64,000 nt of DNA from Vicugna pacos (taxonomy: Eukaryota > Chordata > Mammalia > Artiodactyla > Camelidae). The notes under the pieces are model-generated. The model saw only the letters and a list, made by a program, of their open reading frames with translations, did no database searches and was not told the DNA's origin. The stretch covers positions 434,001 through 498,000 of the forward strand of contig NW_027328872.1 in NCBI RefSeq assembly GCF_048564905.1. Direction: 5' to 3'. Positions 35,533 to 50,267 of this stretch are shown in pieces. The number at the start of each line of letters is the position of its first letter. Positions within the stretch are counted from its first letter, which is position 1. Both the position numbers and the translations under genes were made by a program.

Positions 35533-38500
35533 TGGTCAGGTAATATCAGGTATATAATGTAGATTTTTAGGGCTATGTTAAGTGAAATGTTTAGACTCTT
35601 GTCTCTACGCAATTCCAAGGGATTTCTGTGAGGACAATTTCTCCTAGACATTGATGCCGTATTCTCTTCCTGTGTGTGTTGTCTGGTATATCTCCAATTG
35701 CTGGTGTTGCATTTGTTGTGATGAACAACCCATACTATTTCGATTATCATAACTTCATTTTGATTACGCTTATCTCACAATTCTGAAAGTGCGCAGGACA
35801 CGGCCTCCTGTTAAAATGAGGATTCTAAAGGTTCTCAGCTCTGCATTCTGCTCTATGTCATTTTGGAGTGTTTCCAAAACAGCAAACTGAGAGTGCGCTT
35901 GTGCTTTGTAGTGCCACGGGAATGTCCCAATGAAAGCAGTTCTTCCCAGAGCTTCTCTGTCTACTGAAACACCAGTGGAAGCACATCCATGGATGTCACA
36001 AATCAGGGCCTGCTGGAATGATCCCGCAGACCGACCTTGGTGTCCTCGCTGCCGTACCGTGCCGGTGCCATCCAAAATGTAGCATCCGATTTTGGGAGAT
36101 AGTGCTGAAGGAAATGCTTCCTCTTCTCACGCTGTGGACTTGGACCACTCTACCTTGTCCTATCATCCTTGTGGCACGGGTGCACGAAGGCCACCACAGA
36201 GCTGTTGCGCATCCTGTGCCTCAAACCAAACCATAATCCCAGCCCAGGTTATGAATGTAGCAGATCCTAAGGCTTTTCATTCTGATTTCAAACCCAAGGC
36301 CCCCTGGATCCCTCAGACCAGATGCACGATAGCTCTGATTCAGCCCCACACGTGCTCTATTGGCAAAATGCCCAATTGGTCCCTGGTCCTGCAGATGCAC
36401 TGGGTGTGGCCATGGGACATATCGGTAATCTCAACCGCGCGATCAGTGTGGTTGATTTATCATTGGTACACTGTTCGGTTTGCTCTCTTGATTAGACCCA
36501 CCACATCCCACAATGCACTCCAGATCACTGAGACTCAGCGTATGCCATCAACCGTAGCCCTATACCTCACTTACCGATGCCCCTGCTAACTGTAATTTGG
36601 CATCACGGATCTTGGTCTCAGAATCAACTGTGGGGATATTTTGCGCTGGTTTCTTTGAGTTCTGTCAGCCAAGCATCTGCTGTGCACTCTTGTAAATCTC
36701 AGCACATCACCTTCAATCTCATGCCTCCTGTCCGCTTGAGAGGGTGCGTCCAAGTTAAACAGGGTTTCACCCTTGTTGGTCAGACCCTGCACTGGTTTCC
36801 ATTCCCTGCTTTGCCTTCTCCTGCTTCCAGGTGTCCTGAGGCCTCATCCTGTCTTTGGAAGTAACAGACCTCTCTTCGGCAAGTGTCCTGTGCCAAAGGC
36901 TGGGTGAGTGGAGTTTTACATTTCTCTGTACAAGCGAGCGCGTGAGTGCAGGTTGCACTTCTTCTCTGCCAACTGGGCATCGATGAATCAACACTATCCA
37001 GATACATTTCACAGAAATGTGATATTTGCTTAGCTCTTGGTTTCTATACAGCCGTGGTGGGAGGGGTTGTCCAAAGAAACCTGTTTTGACATTGTGTTGA
37101 TATCTCATTTGCAGACTTTAAGAATTTTAACAGAATTCATTTCCATGTTTTGGGAGTTATACGAAAATGAAGTTATTTTTTGAAACACACTAAATCGACC
37201 TAGAAGCCAGACTTGTCAATTTTGGTAACATTTTGTCAGCACTACGGAAAACCTAGACAGATAGAATGCAAACTAGCAGTCCAAACTGTTAAAGGGTTCA
37301 TGTCAGCTCTTTACGGTTGAAGCCTCCGAGACCAACAGGAACCATGAAATAACTATTGGAAACATGAAATAACCCCCAACCTTGGATACACTTGGGCATG
37401 TGGTGCCCTTTAGTCCTATTTGTCACCTACTGGCCAATGTTGGCATTTCAAGGGGTAACATCCCTCTCTAGGAAAATACAAGAGGAAACAAACCAAATAT
37501 ATACATTTAGGTTTGAATCCAAAATCACCTAGAGGCATTATAGCTAGGAGAACCCTGCTGCAGTTATGCTTGTCTATGGAGAACCAGGTGTTCTTCTATC
37601 AGTGATGAGAACAGTTAATCTTCCGATCATGTTGGGTAAAGCCATTTAACGCAACCAAGTCTGCACCCACATGATATAGTGCCCCCGGGGGCTTGACTCA
37701 AGTGAAAGACGATCCACATAAGCTGTGTCTTTAATGTCATTGGCGACTTTTACAGTACACTTCACTTTCTGACTTGTACTATTTACCTATACTGTCTTGA
37801 AAAACTGAGGCCTAATACAGATTCAAGTTCAGTCAAAGATTCCTCTCACTTACCACACTCCCTTCACCCCAGGGAAGACATAAACACAACATTTGCTGAA
37901 TCTAGCGGAAGGCCATCGTTTCTAGGTGTGAGCTAAGTATTCAATTCCTATCTATTTCAGCCGAGACTATTTGACCTTTAAGGAGTTCACTGTTGTTCAC
38001 AGAGTGTGAAGCTGGAGGAACTCTGGTTCTAGGAGGGACTTGCCCTTCTCCTAATGGCTTCATTGCCGCTCAGGTACTGAACCTTCAAAATGGATGCGTG
38101 AGTGGAGGGGAGGGATGGGCAAGTGCTTGCTAGCTAGGCCCAAACCTGGGAAAAGGCTTACCTGGGCTTGGTGAATTTTGGTCTGAATGGCTTGGGAAGG
38201 CCCCTTGGGACGTGTGGATTCTCACGACCTCTTCCAAGAACAGGAGCGTTTTGATCATCTCTGCCATCTCTTCTCTTGCACACGTCAGGGACCTTGGACC
38301 CGTTCTTGGAGAAGAGAATTGAGGAACTTCCTCAAGTCCACTTTGGCACTCCGTATGTTTCTGCCAGTATCAGCGAGGTTCAATATGTCTCCTGAATGTC
38401 TTTTGAGCCTGGTATCCTCTACAGCTGTCTCCACGCCAGTATTCTCCATTGTAGCAGAACATCTCTCATCCATGTGTTCGCATCTCTCCTCAATCCGTGC

Positions 38501-39683
38501 AGCCAGCTTTTCGGCCAGCTTCTCTTCGTGACTCCCCTAAAGTCGACTTCACCAGGACTGGGCAAGTCGGAAAGTACCTCGGAGCCTCACCAGTAAGCTG
38601 ATGACAGGCAGATCTTCCACTGTCTGCCCTTTCAGGTTCTGGAAACTGACCTGTGAACTCAGGTCTTTGGGCAGCAGAAGTATCTCGAACTTACACAGCT
38701 TCCCGGACCAAACACCTAAGCCAAGCTCCACAGAGGCCTGCAGCCCCTCCATCACACTGATCCACCCACAGAACTCGGCCCGGTTACCTAGGATCCAACA
38801 GCCACAACAAGCCTCGTGGAACACACCAACATTCCACCTGGAATCCAACCGGTAACTGCCATCCCCAATGGCTGCTGCATCTTGTCAGTGTTGGGGGAGG
38901 GGCTGCATCCGACGAGAGGTTCCTAAAGTAAATGTGGTTCTGCCCACTAGCGTCCCATGGGCCTTTCTTCTTCCCTCTTTCCTTTTGTTCAGATCTGTAT
39001 GCACAGTACCAATGGAGAGAAGTGTGTCCCTTTTCAGTTGAAGGTTTCACACGTCTTTAAACTTTCTAAGAGTTCACAGTACACAGAGACCCAGTAAAGG
39101 AGACTTATGTTCCTATAATATCCGTACAACCGGAATACATATGCGTCGCATGATTTCTGCTGAAAAACCCACACTCTCAGGACATGGATCTATTTGTTTC
39201 ATGGGGGCTGAATTTCCAAGAAATGAAACCAACCCCAATGTGCACGTTACTGTCTGTCTCTTTTGTTCTTAGTACACTTTGGCAGAGCTACTTGCCTTTG
39301 TTATAGGCTTCTTACAATTCTTCTCTACGTAGCGTAGAATATGGCATTCCTTCATCCTGTTGGAAGACATACAAGACTACATCACGGACTAGGAATCTAG
39401 TGGATTCCAAATCGGCATTTGGGTGAGGTCACGATATGCTCTTATGAATCTATATTTACGAATATGAATGCACGCCTCTGATTTCCAAATACAAGTGTGC
39501 TGAGTACATGCAAGCCGCAATACTGGGTCGATGCGTGCTGAATGATCCTTGACATCACCTTGAGTATTTTCTTTTGAATAATCATGTTTCCCATGGTATA
39601 TGTCAGCCAACCGTACCATTTTGGTGCATGTTTGTTGGTTTGATTCTTTGTTGGTCTGCTTCTCGCTTGTTTTGCAAACACGT

Positions 39684-40824
39684 CAGGACATGCATCTCTC
39701 CTTTCGCTTCAAACAGAGAGTCAAATAAGCTGATTCACTAAAGAGAGTGCTTCCAATCACCTATGATTTCCTGCTTCCCTCTCCAATCTTTAAGATTTTG
39801 ATGTCCTCCTTGCCTTCTTCTTGTTTCTTCTTTGCCACTCATGCTCTTCTTGCATTTCCAATAATGGTTTTCTTCTTTCCATTTCATCTTGCTGCTTTTC
39901 TATTCCGGGGAGTATTCTCAACCTTCCTTTTAGAAGAAGTTTTGAACTGCTGAATTCTTTTATGATTTGCCGGTCTGTGGATTGCTCTAGATCTACCGTT
40001 ATTAGAAATGGTGGTCATGTGGCATAGGCTACCCTAGGTGGCAGCATTTGGCCATTCAGGATATGGTCTGTGTCCTGGCACTCCTCCCTGTCCTGCAATA
40101 TTGCTGCCGAGTTATAAGCTGAAACCCCTCTGGAGGTTCCCTTGTGACTATGTTGTTTCCTCCAGGTGCATTTTAACTCACTGTGATATTCGTGAACTTT
40201 GTTGATTGGAATCATACAGCTGCTTGTAGGTCTATTTGGATTCCACCTCCTTTGGATGCTGTGTAATTCCTGAATTCGCATAGATGATTTTTTCTTGGCT
40301 TTCAACAAGTTTCAGTCTGATATTTCTACAGATAAATTTTCAGACATATTTTATTTCTTTATCTCTTGCTTTTCCATCTGGGACTCTTATGAATTCTAGT
40401 CTTTCATGCCCTGTCTTAACCCAGGATACAACAGCAATATTTTCATTGTTTTGCACTTGCTTTCCTATGTCCGAATCTGACCGAGGGATTTCTGTTCCCC
40501 TGTCTTCACAGTCATTCACGCGTCCCTCTGCATTATCTAGTCTGCTAAGGACTGAATTTTAGCCCTGATATTATCACATCCACTGAGTTTTCTGATATCT
40601 TTTGGCTCGTCTTTAGACTTTCTCTTCCCCTTTTCTGGTATTCTGCCTTTTGTGATTCTGAGACCCTTTTGTTCTTCAGTGTTTTCCTGACCTCCATTTT
40701 CAACACTTGGACTGCATAGCGTTTTGCAGTCTAGTTGTTTGAAAGCTTATCTTTTGGGCCTTCAATATCTTTGGAACTGAAAATGGTACTTCCTATTTCT
40801 TTTACTGTACTTCTTCATCTCTAC
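39684..40824 (-). mobile_element. LINE-1 ORF1-like segment, unit 8
   Basis: Type C version; no difference from unit 9 noticed. Confidence 0.5.
40031..40044 (+). promoter_or_regulatory. CTCF-core-like motif, unit 8
   Basis: Same 14 bases as unit 1. Confidence 0.45.
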
Positions 40825-43800
40825 TGGTCAGGTAATATCAGGTATCTAATGTAGATTTTTAGGGCTATGTTAAGTGAAAATTTTAGACTCTTGTCTCTAC
40901 GCAATTCCAAGGGATTTCTGTGAGGACAATTTCTCCTAGACATTGATGCCATATTCTCTTCCTGTGTGTGTTGTCTGGTATATCTCCAATTGCTGGTGTT
41001 GCATTTGTTGTGATGAACAACCCATACTATTTCGATTAGCATAACTTCATTTTGATTACGCTTATCTCACAATTCTGAAAGTGCGCAGGACACGGCCTCT
41101 TGTGGAAATGAGGATTCTAAAGGTTCTCAGCTCTGCATTCTGCTCTATGTCATTTTGGAGTGTTTCCAAAACAGCAAACTGAGAGTGCGCTTGTGCTTTG
41201 TAGTGCCACGGGAATGTCCCAATGAAAGCAGTTCTTCCCAGAGCTTCTCTGTCTACTGAAACACCAGTGGAAGCACATCCATGGATGTCACACATCAGGG
41301 CCTGCTGGAATGATCCCGCAGACCGACCTTGGTGTCCTCGCTGCCGTACCGCGCCGGTGCCATCCAAAATGTAGCATCCGATTTTGGGAGATAGTGCTGA
41401 AGGAAATGCTTCCTCTTCTCACGCTGTGGACTTGGACCACTCTACCTTGTCCTATCATCCTTGTGGCACGGGTGCACGAAGGCCACCACAGAGCTGTTGC
41501 GCATCCTGTGCCTCAAACCAAACCATAATCCCAGCCCAGGTTATGAATGTAGCAGATCCTAAGTCTTTTCATTCTGATTTCAAACCCAAGGCCCCCTGGA
41601 TCCCTCAGACCAGATGCACGATAGCTCTGACTCAGCCCCACACGTGCTCTATTGGCAAAATGCCCAATTTGTCCCTGGTCCTGCAGATGCACTGGGTGTG
41701 GCCATGGGACATATCGGTAATCTCAACCGCGCGACCAGTGTGGTTGATTTATCATTGGTACACTGTTCGGTTTGCTCTCTTGATTAGACCCACCACATCC
41801 CACAACGCACTCCAGATCCCTGAGACTCAGCATATGCCATCAACCGTAGCCCTATACCTCACTTACCGATGCCCCTGCTAACTCTAATTTGGTATCACGG
41901 ATCTTGGTCTCAGAATCAACTGTGGGGATATTTTGCGCTGGTTTCTTTGAGTTCTGTCAGCCAAGCATCTGCTGTGCACTCTTGTAAATCTCAGCACATC
42001 ACCTTCAATCTCATGCCTCCTGTCCGCTTGAGAGGGTGCGTCCAAGTTAAACAGGGTTTCACCCTTGTTGGTCAGACCCTGCACTGGTTTCCATTCCCTG
42101 CTTTGCCTTCTCCTGCTTCCAGGTGTCCTGAGGCCTCATCCTGTCTTTGGAAGTAACAGACCTCTCTTCGGCAAGTGTCCTGTGCCAAAGGCTGGGTGAG
42201 TGGAGTTTTACATTTCTCTGTACAAGCGAGCGCGTGAGTGCAGGTTGCACTTCTTCTCTGCCAACTGGGCATCGATGAATCAACACTATCCAGATACATT
42301 TCACAGAAATGTGATATTTGCTTAGCTCTTGGTTTCTATACAGCCGTGGTGGGAGGGGTTGTCCAAAGAAACCTGTTTTGACATTGTGTTGATATCTCAT
42401 TTGCAGACTTTAAGAATTTTAACAGAATTCATTTCCATGTTTTGGGAGTTATACGAAAATGAAGTTATTTTTTGAAACACACTAAATCGACCTAGAAGCC
42501 AGACTTGTCAATTTTGGTAACATTTTGTCAGCACTACGGAAAACCTAGACAGATAGAATGCAAACTAGCAGTCCAAACTGTTAAAGGGTTCATGTCAGCT
42601 CTTTACGGTTGAAGCCTCCGAGACCAACAGGAACCATGAAATAACTATTGGAAACATGAAATAACCCCCAACCTTGGATACACTTGGGCATGTGGTGCCC
42701 TTTAGTCCTATTTGTCACCTACTGGCCAATGTTGGCATTTCAAGGGGTAACATCCCTCTCTAGGAAAATACAAGAGGAAACAAACCAAATATATACATTT
42801 AGGTTTGAATCCAAAATCACCTAGAGGCATTATAGCTAGGAGAACCCTGCTGCAGTTATGCTTGTCTATGGAGAACCAGGTGTTCTTCTATCAGTGATGA
42901 GAACAGTTAATCTTCCGATCATGTTGGGTAAAGCCATTTAACGCAACCAAGTCTGCACCCACATGATATAGTGCCCCCGGGGGCTTGACTCAAGTGAAAG
43001 ACGATCCACATAAGCTGTGTCTTTAATGTCATTGGCGACTTTTACAGTACACTTCACTTTCTGACTTGTACTATTTACCTATACTGTCTTGAAAAACTGA
43101 GGCCTAATACAGATTCAAGTTCAGTCAAAGATTCCTCTCACTTACCACACTCCCTTCACCCCAGGGAAGACATAAACACAACATTTGCTGAATCTAGCGG
43201 AAGGCCATCGTTTCTAGGTGTGAGCTAAGTATTCAATTCCTATCTATTTCAGCCGAGACTATTTGACCTTTAAGGAGTTCACTGTTGTTCACAGAGTGTG
43301 AAGCTGGAGGAACTCTGGTTCTAGGAGGGACTTGCCCTTCTCCTAATGGCTTCATTGCCGCTCAGGTACTGAACCTTCAAAATGGATGCGTGAGTGGAGG
43401 GGAGGGATGGGCAAGTGCTTGCTAGCTAGGCCCAAACCTGGGAAAAGGCTTACCTGGGCTTGGTGAATTTTGGTCTGAATGGCTTGGGAAGGCCCCTTGG
43501 GACGTGTGGATTCTCACGACCTCTTCCAAGAACAGGAGCGTTTTGATCATCTCTGCCATCTCTTCTCTTGCACACGTCAGGGACCTTGGACCCGTTCTTG
43601 GAGAAGAGAATTGAGGAACTTCCTCAAGTCCACTTTGGCACTCCGTATGTTTCTGCCAGTATCAGCGAGGTTCAATATGTCTCCTGAATGTCTTTTGAGC
43701 CTGGTATCCTCTACAGCTGTCTCCACGCCAGTATTCTCCATTGTAGCAGAACATCTCTCATCCATGTGTTCGCATCTCTCCTCAATCCGTGCAGCCAGCT

Positions 43801-44975
43801 TTTCGGCCAGCTTCTCTTCGTGACTCCCCTAAAGTCGACTTCACCAGGACTGGGCAAGTCGGAAAGTACCTCGGAGCCTCACCAGTAAGCTGATGACAGG
43901 CAGATCTTCCACTGTCTGCCCTTTCAGGTTCTGGAAACTGACCTGTGAACTCAGGTCTTTGGGCAGCAGAAGTATCTCGAACTTACACAGCTTCCCGGAC
44001 CAAACACCTAAGCCAAGCTCCACAGAGGCCTGCAGCCCCTCCATCACACTGATCCACCCACAGAACTCGGCCCGGTTACCTAGGATCCAACAGCCACAAC
44101 AAGCCTCGTGGAACACACCAACATTCCACCTGGAATCCAACCGGTAACTGCCATCCCCAATGGCTGCTGCATCTTGTCAGTGTTGGGGGAGGGGCTGCAT
44201 CCGACGAGAGGTTCCTAAAGTAAATGTGGTTCTGCCCACTAGCGTCCCATGGGCCTTTCTTCTTCCCTCTTTCCTTTTGTTCAGATCTGTATGCACAGTA
44301 CCAATGGAGAGAAGTGTGTCCCTTTTCAGTTGAAGGTTTCACACGTCTTTAAACTTTCTAAGAGTTCACAGTACACAGAGACCCAGTAAAGGAGACTTAT
44401 GTTCCTATAATATCCGTACAACCGGAATACATATGCGTCGCATGATTTCTGCTGAAAAACCCACACTCTCAGGACATGGATCTATTTGTTTCATGGGGGC
44501 TGAATTTCCAAGAAATGAAACCAACCCCAATGTGCACGTTACTGTCTGTCTCTTTTGTTCTTAGTACACTTTGGCAGAGCTACTTGCCTTTGTTATAGGC
44601 TTCTTACAATTCTTCTCTACGTAGCGTAGAATATGGCATTCCTTCATCCTGTTGGAAGACATACAAGACTACATCACGGACTAGGAATCTAGTGGATTCC
44701 AAATCGGCATTTGGGTGAGGTCACGATATGCTCTTATGAATCTATATTTACGAATATGAATGCACGCCTCTGATTTCCAAATACAAGTGTGCTGAGTACA
44801 TGCAAGCCGCAATACTGGGTCGATGCGTGCTGAATGATCCTTGACATCACCTTGAGTATTTTCTTTTGAATAATCATGTTTCCCATGGTATATGTCAGCC
44901 AACCGTACCATTTTGGTGCATGTTTGTTGGTTTGATTCTTTGTTGGTCTGCTTCTCGCTTGTTTTGCAAACACGT

Positions 44976-46116
44976 CAGGACATGCATCTCTCCTTTCGCT
45001 TCAAACAGAGAGTCAAATAAGCTGATTCACTAAAGAGAGTGCTTCCAATCACCTATGATTTCCTGCTTCCCTCTCCAATCTTTAAGATTTTGATGTCCTC
45101 CTTGCCTTCTTCTTGTTTCTTCTTTGCCACTCATGCTCTTCTTGCATTTCCAATAATGGTTTTCTTCTTTCCATTTCATCTTGCTGCTTTTCTATTCCGG
45201 GGAGTATTCTCAACCTTCCTTTTAGAAGAAGTTTTGAACTGCTGAATTCTTTTATGATTTGCCGGTCTGTGGATTGCTCTAGATCTACCGTTATTAGAAA
45301 TGGTGGTCATGTGGCATAGGCTACCCTAGGTGGCAGCATTTGGCCATTCAGGATATGGTCTGTGTCCTGGCACTCCTCCCTGTCCTGCAATATTGCTGCC
45401 GAGTTATAAGCTGAAACCCCTCTGGAGGTTCCCTTGTGACTATGTTGTTTCCTCCAGGTGCATTTTAACTCACTGTGATATTCGTGAACTTTGTTGATTG
45501 GAATCATACAGCTGCTTGTAGGTCTATTTGGATTCCACCTCCTTTGGATGCTGTGTAATTCCTGAATTCGCATAGATGATTTTTTCTTGGCTTTCAACAA
45601 GTTTCAGTCTGATATTTCTACAGATAAATTTTCAGACATATTTTATTTCTTTATCTCTTGCTTTTCCATCTGGGACTCTTATGAATTCTAGTCTTTCATG
45701 CCCTGTCTTAACCCAGGATACAACAGCAATATTTTCATTGTTTTGCACTTGCTTTCCTATGTCCGAATCTGACCGAGGGATTTCTGTTCCCCTGTCTTCA
45801 CAGTCATTCACGCGTCCCTCTGCATTATCTAGTCTGCTAAGGACTGAATTTTAGCCCTGATATTATCACATCCACTGAGTTTTCTGATATCTTTTGGCTC
45901 GTCTTTAGACTTTCTCTTCCCCTTTTCTGGTATTCTGCCTTTTGTGATTCTGAGACCCTTTTGTTCTTCAGTGTTTTCCTGACCTCCATTTTCAACACTT
46001 GGACTGCATAGCGTTTTGCAGTCTAGTTGTTTGAAAGCTTATCTTTTGGGCCTTCAATATCTTTGGAACTGAAAATGGTACTTCCTATTTCTTTTACTGT
46101 ACTTCTTCATCTCTAC
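44976..46116 (-). mobile_element. LINE-1 ORF1-like segment, unit 9
   Basis: Type C version; no difference from unit 8 noticed. Confidence 0.5.
45323..45336 (+). promoter_or_regulatory. CTCF-core-like motif, unit 9
   Basis: Same 14 bases as unit 1. Confidence 0.45.
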
Positions 46117-49100
46117 TGGTCAGGTAATATCAGGTATCTAATGTAGATTTTTAGGGCTATGTTAAGTGAAAATTTTAGACTCTTGTCTCTACGCAATTCC
46201 AAGGGATTTCTGTGAGGACAATTTCTCCTAGACATTGATGCCATATTCTCTTCCTGTGTGTGTTGTCTGGTATATCTCCAATTGCTGGTGTTGCATTTGT
46301 TGTGATGAACAACCCATACTATTTCGATTAGCATAACTTCATTTTGATTACGCTTATCTCACAATTCTGAAAGTGCGCAGGACACGGCCTCTTGTGGAAA
46401 TGAGGATTCTAAAGGTTCTCAGCTCTGCATTCTGCTCTATGTCATTTTGGAGTGTTTCCAAAACAGCAAACTGAGAGTGCGCTTGTGCTTTGTAGTGCCA
46501 CGGGAATGTCCCAATGAAAGCAGTTCTTCCCAGAGCTTCTCTGTCTACTGAAACACCAGTGGAAGCACATCCATGGATGTCACACATCAGGGCCTGCTGG
46601 AATGATCCCGCAGACCGACCTTGGTGTCCTCGCTGCCGTACCGCGCCGGTGCCATCCAAAATGTAGCATCCGATTTTGGGAGATAGTGCTGAAGGAAATG
46701 CTTCCTCTTCTCACGCTGTGGACTTGGACCACTCTACCTTGTCCTATCATCCTTGTGGCACGGGTGCACGAAGGCCACCACAGAGCTGTTGCGCATCCTG
46801 TGCCTCAAACCAAACCATAATCCCAGCCCAGGTTATGAATGTAGCAGATCCTAAGTCTTTTCATTCTGATTTCAAACCCAAGGCCCCCTGGATCCCTCAG
46901 ACCAGATGCACGATAGCTCTGACTCAGCCCCACACGTGCTCTATTGGCAAAATGCCCAATTTGTCCCTGGTCCTGCAGATGCACTGGGTGTGGCCATGGG
47001 ACATATCGGTAATCTCAACCGCGCGACCAGTGTGGTTGATTTATCATTGGTACACTGTTCGGTTTGCTCTCTTGATTAGACCCACCACATCCCACAACGC
47101 ACTCCAGATCCCTGAGACTCAGCATATGCCATCAACCGTAGCCCTATACCTCACTTACCGATGCCCCTGCTAACTCTAATTTGGTATCACGGATCTTGGT
47201 CTCAGAATCAACTGTGGGGATATTTTGCGCTGGTTTCTTTGAGTTCTGTCAGCCAAGCATCTGCTGTGCACTCTTGTAAATCTCAGCACATCACCTTCAA
47301 TCTCATGCCTCCTGTCCGCTTGAGAGGGTGCGTCCAAGTTAAACAGGGTTTCACCCTTGTTGGTCAGACCCTGCACTGGTTTCCATTCCCTGCTTTGCCT
47401 TCTCCTGCTTCCAGGTGTCCTGAGGCCTCATCCTGTCTTTGGAAGTAACAGACCTCTCTTCGGCAAGTGTCCTGTGCCAAAGGCTGGGTGAGTGGTGTTT
47501 TACATTTCTCTGTACAAGCGAGCGCGTGAGTGCAGGTTGCACTTCTTCTCTGCCAACTGGGCATCGATGAATCAACACTATCCAGATACATTTCACAGAA
47601 ATGTGATATTTGCTTAGCTCTTGGTTTCTATACAGCCGTGGTGGGAGGGGTTGTCCAAAGAAACCTGTTTTGACATTGTGTTGATATCTCATTTGCAGAC
47701 TTTAAGAATTTTAACAGAATTCATTTCCATGTTTTGGGAGTTATACGAAAATGAAGTTATTTTTTGAAACACACTAAATCGACCTAGAAGCCAGACTTGT
47801 CAATTTTGGTAACATTTTGTCAGCACTACGGAAAACCTAGACAGATAGAATGCAAACTAGCAGTCCAAACTGTTAAAGGGGTCATGTCAGCTCTTTACGG
47901 TTGAAGCCTCCGAGACCAACAGGAACCATGAAATAACTATTGGAAACATGAAATAACCCCCAACCTTGGATACACTTGGGCATGTGGTGCCCTTTAGTCC
48001 TATTTGTCACCTACTGGCCAATGTTGGCATTTCAAGGGGTAACATCCCTCTCTAGGAAAATACAAGAGGAAACAAACCAAATATATACATTTAGGTTTGA
48101 ATCCAAAAGCACCTAGAGGCATTATAGCTAGGAGAACCCTGCTGCAGTTATGCTTGTCTATGGAGAACCAGGTGTTCTTCTATCAGTGATGAGAACAGTT
48201 AATCTTCCGATCATGTTGGGTAAAGCCATTTAACGCAACCAAGTCTGCACCCACATGATATAGTGCCCCCGGGGGCTTGACTCAATTGAAAGACGATCCA
48301 CATAAGCTGTGTCTTTAATGTCATTGGCGACTTTTACAGTACACTTCACTTTCTGACTTGTACTATTTACCTATACTGTCTTGAAAAACTGAGGCCTAAT
48401 ACAGATTCAAGTTCAGTCAAAGATTCCTCTCACTTACCACACTCCCTTCACCCCAGGGAAGACATAAACACAACATTTGCTGAATCTAGCGGAAGGCCAT
48501 CGTTTCTAGGTGTGAGCTAAGTATTCAATTCCTATCTATTTCAGCCGAGACTATTTGACCTTTAAGGAGTTCACTGTTGTTCACAGAGTGTGAAGCTGGA
48601 GGAACTCTGGTTCTAGGAGGGACTTGCCCTTCTCCTAATGGCTTCATTGCCGCTCAGGTACTGAACCTTCAAAATGGATGCGTGAGTGGAGGGGAGGGAT
48701 GGGCAAGTGCTTGCTAGCTAGGCCCAAACCTGGGAAAAGGCTTACCTGGGCTTGGTGAATTTTGGTCTGAATGGCTTGGGAAGGCCCCTTGGGACGTGTG
48801 GATTCTCACGACCTCTTCCAAGAACAGGAGCGTTTTGATCATCTCTGCCATCTCTTCTCTTGCACACGTCAGGGACCTTGGACCCGTTCTTGGAGAAGAG
48901 AATTGAGGAACTTCCTCAAGTCCACGTTGGCACTCCGTATGTTTCTGCCAGTATCAGCGAGGTTCAATATGTCTCCTGAATGTCTTTTGAGCCTGGTATC
49001 CTCTACAGCTGTCTCCACGCCAGTATTCTCCATTGTAGCAGAACATCTCTCATCCATGTGTTCGCATCTCTCCTCAATCCGTGCAGCCAGCTTTTCGGCC

Positions 49101-50267
49101 AGCTTCTCTTCGTGACTCCCCTAAAGTCGACTTCACCAGGACTGGGCAAGTCGGAAAGTACCTCGGAGCCTCACCAGTAAGCTGATGACAGGCAGATCTT
49201 CCACTGTCTGCCCTTTCAGGTTCTGGAAACTGACCTGTGAACTCAGGTCTTTGGGCAGCAGAAGTATCTCGAACTTACACAGCTTCCCGGACCAAACACC
49301 TAAGCCAAGCTCCACAGAGGCCTGCAGCCCCTCCATCACACTGATCCACCCACAGAACTCGGCCCGGTTACCTAGGATCCAACAGCCACAACAAGCCTCG
49401 TGGAACACACCAACATTCCACCTGGAATCCAACCGGTAACTGCCATCCCCAATGGCTGCTGCATCTTGTCAGTGTTGGGGGAGGGGCTGCATCCGACGAG
49501 AGGTTCCTAAAGTCAATGTGGTTCTGCCCACTAGCGTCCCATGGGCCTTTCTTCTTCCCTCTTTCCTTTTGTTCAGATCTGTATGCACAGTACCAATGGA
49601 GAGAAGTGTGTCCCTTTTCAGTTGAAGGTTTCACACGTCTTTAAACTTTCTAAGAGTTCACAGTACACAGAGACCCAGTAAAGGAGACTTATGTTCCTAT
49701 AATATCCGTACAACCGGAATACATATGCGTCGCATGATTTCTGCTGAAAAACCCACACTCTCAGGACATGGATCTATTTGTTTCATGGGGGCTGAATTTC
49801 CAAGAAATGAAACCAACCCCAATGTGCACGTTACTGTCTGTCTCTTTTGTTCTTAGTACACTTTGGCAGAGCTACTTGCCTTTGTTATAGGCTTCTTACA
49901 ATTCTTCTCTACGTAGCGTAGAATATGGCATTCCTTCATCCTGTTGGAAGACATACAAGACTACATCACGGACTAGGAATCTAGTGGATTCCAAATCGGC
50001 ATTTGGGTGAGGTCACGATATGCTCTTATGAATCTATATTTACGAATATGAATGCACGCCTCTGATTTCCAAATACAAGTGTGCTGAGTACATGCAAGCT
50101 GCAATACTGGGTCGATGCGTGCTGAATGATCCTTGACATCACCTTGAGTATTTTCTTTTGAATAATCATGTTTCCCATGGTATATGTCAGCCAACCGTAC
50201 CATTTTGGTGCATGTTTGTTGGTTTGATTCTTTGTTGGTCTGCTTCTCGCTTGTTTTGCAAACACGT

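Larger units (their letters stand above)
31753..37044 (+). repeat. Repeat unit 7, type A
   Basis: Unit 7 matches unit 5 closely until the latter's switch point, then continues as type A like unit 1, with the 165-codon frame intact (36092-36589). Private changes lie near 33326 and 35659. A C near 35034 is shared with unit 4 and not with units 1 or 5, which suggests a small conversion patch. Confidence 0.97.
37045..42336 (+). repeat. Repeat unit 8, type C
   Basis: By eye this unit is almost indistinguishable from unit 9, including a shared T near 37525 (42817 in unit 9) that is not in unit 2 or 10. It carries the full type C marker set. Confidence 0.97.
42337..47628 (+). repeat. Repeat unit 9, type C
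   Basis: The only clear difference I noted from unit 8 is a private T near 47496. This is the youngest-looking adjacent duplication in the window. Confidence 0.97.
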
